From Norana najaformis (Eukaryota; Annelida; Clitellata; Crassiclitellata; Hormogastridae): DNA of 64,000 bases. The number at the start of each line of letters is the position of its first letter. Positions within the stretch are counted from its first letter, which is position 1. The notes under the pieces were generated by a model. The model saw nothing but the letters and a program-made list of their open reading frames with translations, did not search any database and was not told the DNA's origin. Below are positions 54,597 to 64,000 of this stretch, one piece after another. Location: contig OZ029925.1 of NCBI GenBank assembly GCA_964023275.1, forward strand, positions 5,392,003 through 5,456,002, in the 5' to 3' direction. The position numbers were made by a program, and so were the translations under genes.

Positions 54597-55044
54597 AAAG
54601 AAATAACGTCATTGACGTGTGACGTATCAAGGATTATATATTCAGCGAGATGAGCAACGACGTCTTATATAAAGAAATGACGTCATTGACGTGTGTGACG
54701 TATCAAGGATGATATATACAGCGGGATGAGCAACGACGTCTTATATAAAGAAATGACGTCATTGACGTGTGTGACGTATCAAGGATGATAAATACAGCAG
54801 GATCATCAACGACGTCTTATTTAAAGAAATGACGTCATTGACGTGTGACGTATCAAGGATGATATATACAGCTGGATGAGCAACGACGTCTTATAGAAAG
54901 AAATGACGTCATTGACGTGTGACGTGTCAAGGATGATAAATACAACAGGATCATCAACGACGTCTTATTTAAAGAAATGACGTCATTGACGTGTGACGTA
55001 TCAAGGATGATAAATATAGCGGGATGATCATCGACGTCTTATAT
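54597..55044. repeat. Six-unit 74/76-bp array with CRE palindromes
   Basis: Units start AAAGAAATGACGTCATTGAC at 54597, 54671, 54747, 54823, 54897 and 54971 (lengths 74, 76, 76, 74, 74, 74). Five units carry the full TGACGTCA (the first has TAACGTCA). Each also has further ACGT half-sites (GACGTGTGACGTATC and CAACGACGTCTTAT). Confidence 0.95.
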
Positions 55045-55920
55045 AAAAAAGATACATTAGATAACAAAGGTAAGATAAGGTCGACGTCAACGGCCCTGGC
55101 AGCCACAAGATGGCGCTAATGCAATCATTGCAAGATAACGAGGGGCCAACAATGTATAACTTATACATACAAAAACAATCAGCAGAAGATTCTATTAACT
55201 ATTTAACTATAAGCCAATTGTATACTGTTTAACCAGGCAATTCGTTTTATTTGGTATTTGATTTCAACACTAGTTCATGTCGTATTTTGTCGTCTTTCCA
55301 GTGTTTAACGACGTCTTATGGCTGCCTGGAGCGTTGACGTCGACCTTACTTTACCTTATCTTCGGTTTAAAGTCACTGCAGTGACAATTCGGATGGACCC
55401 CACAATTTAATGACATATTATGGCATCAAAGGCCGTGGATGTCGGTAGGGAAAATTTTTGTAACATTTCTCATATTTTGATTAAGTGACGTTTTCGAATA
55501 ATTCTTATATAACATCGGTCGCTATAGTTTTAAAGGTGTCTAAAAAAAGAGTATTGCATTACCTAGGTTTAAAGACATTTAAAGATGTTGTTTTAAAAGA
55601 TGTTTAAAGATGTTGTTTTCAGTGCGTTGCCGTCGACCTTACTTCTACATAAATTCTGAGTTCACAAAATAATTGCTATTATAGTAGTTTTGCATTGTTT
55701 AACTACATCGTATGGCCGTTGCCGTTGGCCTTCCCTTCCCTAATACCTTTTCTCTGAATAACGACTAGGAGAGCAGTTTAGAAATATATAGCACCTGTTG
55801 CAAGCGTTTTAGAGGTGTATAAAACGATTAATGCATTAACCAATTTTAACGACGTGTTTTGGCTGCCAATCCGTTGACGACCGCTTCAGTGACTTAACCT
55901 TACATTTAATTGCATTTAGA
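55045..55920. repeat. Cluster of family D (MITE-like) repeats
   Basis: Repeated blocks of the form GTTTAACGACGTCTTATGGC and GCCGTTGACGTCGACCTTA occur in both orientations around 55076-55130, 55300-55360, 55405-55470, 55620-55740 and 55845-55895. Related copies are near 39010-39090 and 58280-59330. Ends that are reverse complements of each other suggest short inverted-repeat elements. Confidence 0.55.
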
Positions 55921-56297
55921 TTTTTGAGTTTTAAGCAAACAAGTCTCTCAGTCATACTTTTATATTGGCTTTGGAAGGAAATGCGACAACGCATCCGTAC
56001 ACTTAAAACCGATATCTGCTAACAGCTCGCACTAATGTTACGAAGGCAATAATTTGCTCCTGAGGGTGAACAGATAATAAAGCGACGGCGTTAGGTTTCC
56101 GACATGGGGTGTACAAGGGGAGGCTGGATGAGCTTACAAACGGGGCCACAATAATTTTAAGTTCATGACAAATGCCGCTAAAGAAATTAAACGTAAATAA
56201 GTGGCTGTAAATTTTGTATGCAGCTGTCTGCTGGGCAGGCTGGAATTTGTGCACTGGGTCGAGTAAGTTTACACTGCAAATAAGTGAAATAACCATA

Positions 56298-56455
56298 TCG
56301 TAATCGTAAACTCAAGATTTCTACAGCGCCCAACGAAAGCCAAGTCGCGGGAACCAGCTTATTCACAGACGCTCAGTCAAAACAAAATAGGCAAAAGGGT
56401 TCGGTTCCAGGTCAAGATCCAAGAGTCAGGCAGAGAGACAGCGTGACAGCTAAGG
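56298..56455 (-). repeat. Family B copy
   Basis: A well-preserved copy with GCCAAGTCGCGGGAACCAGC and the GAGTCAGGCAGAGAGACAGC segment, followed by a CTATTCACTAT microsatellite (56478-56560). Confidence 0.7.
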
Positions 56456-57122
56456 TGAGTGATGTCTGGGATTGATTATCTATATCACTATCTATTCCTA
56501 TCTATTCACTATCTATTCACTATCTATTCACTATCTATTCACTATCTATTCACTATCTATGTCAGTTTTAAGGAAACTGCAAAGAAACTATTACATTTCG
56601 AGCTGGCTAAAGTCCCAACAAAGTAAAACCAGCGAAGTTAAGTACTCAGTTTCTTAAGTACTAAGTACTAAGAAGTTACACTGCTCGACGCCGCCCCGTG
56701 TAACTACAGGATCCGCCGCTGGAACCACTTAACCACATGTATAGGGCTACGCTGGTGCCGAAGTGTATAGGCCTCTACATGTGGAGTAGGTCAGGTCACA
56801 GAGGCCAAGTAGGTCAAGTAGGTCGGGTCAAGTAGATAATATGAGGAAGATCACATGATGTGTATGAAAATCAGACGTCATTGAAACATGGTAAGTGGCG
56901 CCTCTGACCAGAAAGAATTTCTTCAAAAGTGGCCCAGTTGAAGACGCCTCCTTTGAACGATCGAGGGAAAATACGGTGCATTGTGTTCGTGCCTGTCTGC
57001 CTGCATACTCTTGAAAATGATGTCTGGTGGCAATTGGCACTAGTGTGGCTACGAAGTTCACAGGCTAGTGTCTAGGGCCAGAAGTCGAAAGTCTGTGTAA
57101 AGAAGCAGATACGAGGCATATT

Positions 57123-57270
57123 CATTGGTTCATATATACGCCCAGTCGTTCGTTCATTAATTCACCCATTAATTCATTAATCCAGTCATTCATCCGTTCA
57201 CTCATTATTTAATTCACTCATTAATTAATTCACTCATTCACCCATGCGTTCGTTCATTCATTTAATCATT
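57123..57270. repeat. Degenerate (ATTC/ATTA)n tract
   Basis: Repeated TTCATTCA/TTAATTCA words over about 150 bp. Confidence 0.8.
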
Positions 57271-58279
57271 AGTGTCTCTTGTACATGAGACATTACGTTT
57301 CTAAGAGTGGTTAAAACTGTCGCCTAATATAGGCCTATCAGGATTCTAACCCGACACCCAAACTAACACAACAAGCTGCAGTGATTTGATATAGCGCCAG
57401 TAACAAAGCTGATCTCCCAGATTCAGCTACACGTGGCGCTGAGAAATTTCGGAGACTTACATTTTCAACGAAATCGGGTACAGATTTTGACACTGTATTT
57501 AGATAGGCAGGTATTTAGGTAGGTAGGCATTTAGGTAGGTATGTAGGTAAGTTTGAACGAAATCGGGTACAGATTTTACTCGCCTGGATCATGCATCCGT
57601 TCATCCACCCGTGAAAAGGGTACAGCTTTTAACACCCCGCAGTCGTCTGCCGTCGGCTGCCATTCACGAGACAGGTGCAAACTTTACAGCTCTAACTCTC
57701 AGACACTTTCTACAAGAAGTTCCCAGCGAACGTATACGACCACATCTGTTTTGATAGGGTGGATTACGTATTTTGCATAATGAGGTCGGAGTGGATTACC
57801 GACGCCCCCTAGCGAGCCTTTGTTATCATCTCGTAAAAAGGCGCCTCTCTCTCGCGTGCGCGAACTCAGTCACCTCCGAGAAAAAACCTGCTCGTTTTAG
57901 TGTGAAATGACCACGGGTTCATCTATGGACGTATAATCGCTTTGGCCATTCTCTTCGATTAGGCCGATAGGCCCATTATAGGCCCATTAGGCTTATGAAG
58001 CCATTAGCGTTGAGTCGAATTTCACCAACGCTTGCAACTCTTCAATAAAAATAGCTAACCTGTCCGTCACGCGTGAACTGGTTATAAGGTGACTCCACAA
58101 ATACGCTACAGCTTAACCTAACCTGTCAGGTAATCATGAACAATAGGCCTACGGCGTATGAATAGGCCCATGTAGGCCCTCGTGTAGAGGACTTTGTAGA
58201 TCTTACCTACTCCACAATGAGTCAGATTAACCTTAAAATACTTTTATGGATGACCCATGGCCTATTCCGTTAAGAGGTT

Positions 58280-59330
58280 TTATGTGTAGTTTCTGTTTAA
58301 CGACGCTGTGCCAAAACGCAGATGATCTGAGTCTTCTCCCTCCTTTATCCAAGCTTGGAACTGGCACCATATCAGAACACGGCCTGACAGCCATAGATGT
58401 CGCTAACCGAAAAAGCAGTGATCTCGTTAGACACCTTAATAATGGTTTTAACCCGATATATTCGTGAGCCGCGCTTATTCACAAGTGCATGGAACTCCGC
58501 CACTGCCTTGTTTGGGGGTAGTGCCAGTCCCAAGGCTGGATAAAGGAGGAGGGCGACGGTAACAGCCTTTGACGCCATCAGCTGTCGTTAAACTGGGGAC
58601 GAAAAAGAGAAAAATAACGCAAGGAGTCGTCGACGTTAGCGGCCCTGGCAGCCGTGAGATTTCGTTAAAGAATGGGAACTACTAGTATTATGTTGTACTG
58701 AGGACTAGCAATTGGTGGTAGTTTCCGTTTAACGACGCTGTGTCATATTGAAAATGATTATCGTCGTGGTCCTCCCTTGGAACTGGCACCATCAGAACTC
58801 GGTATGTCAGCGATAGATGTCGCTAACTGAAAAAACAGTGGTCTCGTTAGACACCTTAATAATGCTGTTAAACCGATTTTATATAATCGTCAGCCGGGTC
58901 AATCTGCAGGTTTCTGGTTCCCTACGGAGACAGTCTTACGTTCAATGCCTAACAGTGAGAACTGATAAGAAATTTTCATAGAAACGTTAACGGCATTTGA
59001 TGCCATAAGATGTCGTAACTCCGCCACTGCCTTTAATCGGGTAGTGCCAGTCCCAAGCCTGGATAAAGGAGGAGGGCGACGTCAACGGCCTCTGATGCCA
59101 TAGGATGACGTTAAACTATGGAACTACTATTCGCAAGTCATGTAAAAGCAAGAAATAACGCAACGAGAGGTCGAAGTTAACGGCCCTGGCAGCCGTGAGA
59201 TTTCGTTAAAGAATGGGAACTATTAACCGCTAGTATTATGTTGTACTCATGACTAGACAGTAAGTGGTTGTTTCCGTTTAACGACGCTGTGTCATATGGA
59301 AAATGATTATCGTCGTCGTCCTCCATTGTC
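58280..59330. repeat. Nested family D repeats
   Basis: At least two partial copies of a longer unit run from GTTTAACGACGCTGTG through GGAACTGGCACCAT and GTCGCTAACTGAAAAA to ACACCTTAATAATG. They alternate with inverted blocks such as GCCCTGGCAGCCGTGAGATT and CGCCACTGCCTT. No coding capacity is seen; the short frames here lie inside the repeats. Confidence 0.55.
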
Positions 59331-59364
59331 CAGGCTTGGGACTGGCATCACCCGAAAACGGCAG

Positions 59365-59520
59365 TAATCGTAATCTCGAAATTTTTACAGCGCCCAACGA
59401 AAGCTGAGTCGCGGTAACCAGCTTATTTACAGGCACTCAGTCAAAACAAACTCGATAGGCAAAATGGTTCGGTTCCAGGTCAAGATCCAGGAGTCAGGCA
59501 GTCGGATGGCTACGGTGGAT
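59365..59520 (-). repeat. Family B copy
   Basis: Contains ACAGCGCCCAACGAAAGC, CAGTCAAAACAAACTCGATA and GGTTCGGTTCCAGGTCAAG. Confidence 0.7.
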
Positions 59521-59529
59521 GGTGTTTGA

Positions 59530-60840
59530 ATGGTGGATGCTGTTTGGTGGAGTTGTGGGGTTTTAGATGGCTGTAAGTCTTCTGTGTAACTAAGCTTTGG
59601 TGTTGATCAGGTGTCCCTGTCTTTGGATTCTTGTGGTCGTGTTTGTGCCTCAGTCGAGTGATCACTCGACCTCGCTGGAACATGAGGATCTTATATAAGT
59701 AACGCATGACCCATAGTGGAACATAGGTTAGGCGTTCAACTCTGACCTTCGACCCTTCCGCGCTGGCAAAACACAGCGCTGTGTTGATCCAGGACATATA
59801 AAAAGTTAAGTAAGTAAGTAAGCAAGCAGCCTTTGATTAAGTTAAAGTTCTTTGATGGCCTCTAAAGGACCCCACTTCATACTTTTCCAGTTTTTTAATT
59901 TTTGCCTCACTTCCCAATATAAGAGAAGGTAAAATCAAAAAAGGTAAGAAGGGGGTTTGAACCCGCAGACTCCCCCTTAAACTACGGCTTTGCCTTTACC
60001 GTCAATACTCTTTAATCACACAGCGCAGCTTTCTGAGCAGTGTTTTCACAAAAGGAGCTTTTGTTATTCATAAACTTAAACAGCCCCTGGGTAACACGGG
60101 CAAAACTTCTATGAGGTATCTAAAAGGCGCCACATAAAGTGTGTGTATGACCGAGTTACATGTAAAAATAGCTCTCTGCTCTTCAGCGCATTTTCTCCCC
60201 TTGCTAAGCTGGAGAAGAGACTGACTCATTTTAGGGTTAGCAGCTATTGCTAGCGCGTTTGTCTTCAAGCATGCCAATTTACTCTGAATCACACAATGCA
60301 CTGTTCCTTCATATAGCGCACTTTTTAGCTCGGTCATGTATACACCTGCGTGCATACGCCTAATCAAAGTGAAACAAAAAACAGCGAATAACATACCTAG
60401 ATGGCGGGCCATTGCAGGATCCTCGTTTAGCTTGAGCGTCGAACCCAGACGTGTCGGCACGTGGAACCCAAACGTCAGCACTGATGCCTGCAGTGCCTAC
60501 AGCCCAACATGCCGACAGCGTAAAGGTCAAGAGCTCGCCAGTCAGCATGCTGGCTGGACTTCAAAACCAGACACAAGTGGAATTCGGTTATGTAGGCCTG
60601 CATGCAGACTGCGGCACCTGTACGGCGTACCTACTTACGAACCCTCTCTGGGTATAGTTTGCCGTCAGGGTGAGGTGGGGTTAGATAGGAGAGGGCCTCT
60701 CTAACACCCCTGATGCTTCCTATCCCTTAAACATTTCTTCCAATCACTCAAATCTCCAAGTGGCACTGGAAAGAGCTTTGAGCGACATCGATCGAGACCT
60801 TGAGCTCAAACAACTCCTTCAAGAGCCCTCTGCTATGCAC
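59530..60840. other. Non-repetitive stretch without recognised gene
   Basis: Two overlapping open frames near 60068-60481 (-) and 60336-60704 (+) exist, but neither shows a recognisable motif, so I do not call them. A tRNA-like B-box sequence (GGGTTTGAACCC) at about 59955 lacks a convincing partner structure. Confidence 0.4.
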
Positions 60841-61179
60841 CTGTCGCTATATATGCATGTGTATTAGGTATATATGTACACACACCTACACACACGCACA
60901 CACCGTGCATTCTCAGACGATATAGGTAGTGCACATTCTTTCGTGTCTATCTCACTATAGCAAACATGTATGTATGTATTTACTGCTGTCTGTCTGTCTG
61001 TCTGTTTTGTTTGTATGGATAAATGTGTGCATGTAAGCATATATGTATGTATGCATGTTGTATGCATGAATGTTTTTATTGCTGTTTGTATGCAAGATGT
61101 AGGCACACGTATATATATATGTATTTATATATACGTATACATTCATACATCATACATACAGAAAGACAGACGTCAATAA

Positions 61180-61182
<3 letters not shown>

Positions 61183-61246
<64 letters not shown>
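61183..61246. repeat. (CA)n microsatellite
   Basis: About 30 uninterrupted CA units, followed by TA. Confidence 0.98.
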
Positions 61247-61253
<7 letters not shown>

Positions 61254-61254
61254 T

Positions 61255-61435
61255 TACGTGTGCGCATCTTAGTAGACTTAGAAATGTAGTTGTGTAAAAA
61301 GGCGTCGTACATACTTGAAGCAACGTAGATAGACCCATTGTGGAAATAAACACAGCGAAACCTCGAGAGGTTATGCTGCCGTATGTTTCATCTCTGCCGG
61401 GCGCCTAAGCCAGTGGGAGGGATAAAATTACGAAC
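61255..61435 (-). repeat. Inverted repeat, left arm
   Basis: Reverse complement of 61945-62146 with few mismatches. Shared blocks include AACACAGCGAAACCTCGAGA, CATCTCTGCCGGGCGCCTAA and CAGTGGGAGGGATAAAATTA. CA/CATA microsatellites lie outside both arms. Confidence 0.9.
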
Positions 61436-61669
61436 TAGGTAGGCAGTTAGATAACCGTAAACGATGCAGGTTTTTATAGCGCCTCCTACGAAAGTCAACT
61501 AATACTTATAGCGCCTCTTTACGAACACTCATCAGCGCTGCTCCCAACCTGACCATACAAGACTGCGATCGAACACAACGGTCTTCAACCGTTGGCGAAA
61601 TATAGAGGTAGATACGGGACAAGCCCATGTCGCATGACAGCCAGTTCTAGAATGAAGGGCCAATCACAT

Positions 61670-61860
61670 GTATCTGAGGTATGTAGGTATTTAGGTAGGT
61701 AAATAATTAGGTAGGTAGGTATTAAGTAGGTAGTTAGGTGTTTGGGTAGGTAGTTAGGTATTTAGGTAGGTATTTAGGTAGGTAGGCTTTGAGATAGGCA
61801 TGTAGGAAGGTAGGTAAGTATTTAGGCAGGTATGTAGGTATTTCGGTAGATAGTAAGGCG
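61670..61860. repeat. (TAGG)n-type tract
   Basis: TAGGTAGGTATTTAGGTAGG words with variants. It lies in the spacer between the inverted arms. Confidence 0.9.
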
Positions 61861-61944
61861 TGACAAGAAGAAATACACAAGTAGTAGGAAAAAATAACTA
61901 CGTCCATACTTACAGACGTAGTCGTTTTACGAATATCTACCTAC

Positions 61945-62146
61945 CTAGTGCGTAATTTTATCCCTCCCACTGGTTTAGGCGCCCGGCAGAGATGAAACAC
62001 AAGCCAGCATAACCTCTCGAGGTTTCGCTGTGTTTAGTGTCCCACTGGGTCTATCTACGTTGCTTCAAGTATGTACGATGCCTTTTTACACAACTACATC
62101 TCTAAATCTACTGATACTTATATCTCAAGATATACGCACACGTATA
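61945..62146 (+). repeat. Inverted repeat, right arm
   Basis: Partner of 61255-61435. The outermost part is more diverged, with an extra GATACTTATATCTCAAG segment. A small frame (LSTLLQVCT-x-PFYTTT) is present in both arms. Confidence 0.9.
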
Positions 62147-62944
62147 CATACATACATACATACACACACATACATACATACACACACATACATATATACA
62201 TACATGCATGCGTACATACATACACACATACATAAATACATTTTAATGAGCCACTAACAAATGCATCTGAACCGCGTTTACTCCGATTTCATGTCTACTC
62301 ACCAGCTGTCGGTAACAACAGCAGTACAAGAAAGAACCAGCGAGTCCCGTCACCAATACACGAAAACAAACACTAGCGCCCCAGCCAAGCACGAACGCAC
62401 ACAAATCACGTAATTAAAAACGTAACTAGCGCCCCTAGCGAATAAACAAGAAACACTGTCGAAATGAAACGTCAAAAAGAAAACTAAACTGGGTTTCGAT
62501 TCTGTATGTTAAGTACTTCTATTCTGCCAGCTGGTTTAATAGTTAATTACAAAAACTGAAACTATTTTAACAGGTAAACAATCTAAATAAGAAAATCGTA
62601 CTGTAAATTTCCTAAAACTGATTTTTTGACAAACTGTAAATATTTCAAAAGGACAAAAACAATAGGTATCCAACTAATTCGATAAAAACGAAACGGTGTC
62701 AAAGTTTGACACCAAAATCAGTTGAATGTTCTGTCATTTCCAAGCTCCAGTCATAGCATATAATACATCGTCATGGCTGTTTCTGCCACATTAGTATCTG
62801 CTGTGTACAGACCTTACTTTCAACGCTCCCGAAGGCTAGATCAAAATGCGTGACAAAATATATAACAGCTGATCAAACAAGTCTAAAGACACATATACTG
62901 TATCTTTAAACCATTTCTGAAACAGAATTTGCACAGCCAACTGA

Positions 62945-63095
62945 ATGAATAAATGTAAATGCACCCGTTTCTATAGTGACCATATGGTCCCGACCTTGCT
63001 AATTTTTAAAAGAATTAATTACGTGAGATCATCCACCACCACTGCCCATTTGAATGGGTGCCACACTATTTAAGGTCCCCGTGTATGGACCACAC
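62945..63095 (-). repeat. Interspersed repeat family A copy
   Basis: Contains GTGACCATATGGTCCCGACC, CACCACTGCCCATTTGAATG and TTAAGGTCCCCGTGTATGGA. Confidence 0.65.
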
Positions 63096-64000
63096 GTCTA
63101 AACCACAAGCAAAGTTAGAAGTATTTTCGGGGGACAGAGAAGACCCACACGCAGGGGCCCGGGGTCCGTGGCGCCAAAGTCGCAGATGCTCACACAAGTT
63201 TTGGCTCTGTAACGCTGAGGCAGGGGCATGCTCACACAACTTTTTGGCAACGGAGATATCTACCTATGCCATTGAACAAACACTAATACTATAAAAATTA
63301 ATACAGTGATATATATATACTCTGATATTACATCACAAATTGATTTTATCCACCTTGCTGAGGTTGGCTCACACAACTTTTAAACACTTCCCGGGCCACT
63401 GCCCACACGCAAGAGTAAAGGCACAGGAAATTAACTATCGGGGTGTGGGGTTGACCCCAGCCAGTGAGGGGTTAGTTTCCAACAAATAAAGCCCTGGTCA
63501 ACTCAACTGAGATACGTGCATTTCTGACTAAAATCTCAAAATGTTTCTTGCTGCGATCGATACATTACTGATACACTGTTAAAATACGCTGCTTACAACA
63601 AGTTTGGAAATTACATCTTAAAAGGCATAAGACAACTAATCAAAGACCGAAAATCAAGTATTAAAAATTAGTATTACCACTAAACCAGCTTCACACACAA
63701 CGGAAACCATGGCTTCAACCAAAATAAATAATGACAATTTTAAGGTAAAAAGGACAACAGTGATGTAAATAATTCATAACAATCACCTAAACACTAATAA
63801 TCAAGTTTCGATCAAATCTCTGATCTTTAGCCGGTTGCATCAGTTTCAATCAAATCTCTGATCTTTAGCCAGTTGCATCAGTTTCAATCAAATCTCTGAT
63901 CTAAGTAGTACCAACTTAGATAAAATCAATGATCCATTTGCCTCAGCTCAGGGATTTAAGAGACGAACTGATTTCACTTACACACTATTTACACTGTTGA
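63096..64000. other. Right-hand window edge without recognised gene
   Basis: AT-rich DNA with a 38-bp tandem repeat at its end. Two short stretches share CTCACACAACTTTT wording (about 63230 and 63370). No gene is seen. Confidence 0.45.
63806..63902. repeat. 38-bp tandem repeat, 2.5 copies
   Basis: Units begin TTTCAATCAAATCTCTGATC at 63806 (CG variant), 63844 and 63882. Confidence 0.95.

Noticed and set aside
59938-59999. tRNA-like sequence (GGGTTTGAACCC with GGTAA/TTACC ends)
   Set aside because: A B-box-like word and end pairing exist, but no proper anticodon arm could be drawn. It could be a mitochondrial tRNA fragment inserted in the nucleus, which I cannot support.
60068-60704. 137-aa (-) and 122-aa (+) overlapping frames
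   Set aside because: No conserved motif in either. Mutually antisense overlap suggests chance open frames.

Overview
The window is nuclear DNA from an animal, most likely a marine invertebrate. The evidence is spliced genes with GT/AG introns, dense microsatellites and minisatellites, tRNA-derived SINEs, LINE 3' ends, a Ty3/gypsy LTR element, a Chapaev-type DNA transposon and a degenerate TTAGGG tract. There is no prokaryotic gene organisation and no CRISPR array. The exact phylum cannot be fixed from the sequence. Everything here comes from reading and translating the sequence by eye, with no database search.

Layout. 1-4488: gene-poor, T/G-rich on the + strand, with a TTA microsatellite and one short stretch bounded by strong + strand splice signals. 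4494-10481: a complete-ended gypsy element on the - strand with two 991-bp LTRs, a GAAT target duplication, a PBS, a PPT and one 1051-codon Gag-Pol frame. Its pol has lost the middle of RT/RNase H/integrase through in-frame deletions. 10486-18400: A-rich DNA holding a DUSP14/18-like dual-specificity phosphatase gene on the - strand (15878-16426). 18400-24330: repeats, microsatellites and a candidate short non-coding transcription unit (20478-21310). 24331-26954: a structurally intact Chapaev-like transposon with imperfect TIRs, a TTA duplication and a 567-aa transposase.

30357-47310: the main host gene, a Blimp-1/PRDM1-like PR-domain zinc-finger regulator on the - strand. I could assemble a complete five-exon coding model of 609 aa: exons 46854-46842, 39404-39238, 35837-35724, 34619-34352 and 31957-30690. 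Splice phases match at every junction. The last codons, the stop and most of the 3' UTR lie in a 57/58-bp minisatellite. Introns 1 to 4 hold inverted repeats, a possible solo-LTR remnant, a 26-bp array abutting a splice acceptor, and a cluster of TCF/LEF-like sites.

47311-64000: no further host gene recognised. This part has LINE and gag remnants, a near-perfect 67-bp-arm palindrome, a six-unit array with a CRE-type palindrome in most units, a nest of MITE-like repeats, large inverted repeats and many simple repeats.

The two host genes are unrelated in function: a phosphatase acting on phosphorylated Tyr/Ser/Thr, and a transcriptional repressor. The transposons are independent insertions. 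The best-supported unusual observations are the deleted but LTR-identical gypsy element with a phased U3 minisatellite, the intact Chapaev copy, and the PRDM1-like gene whose C-terminus is written by a minisatellite.
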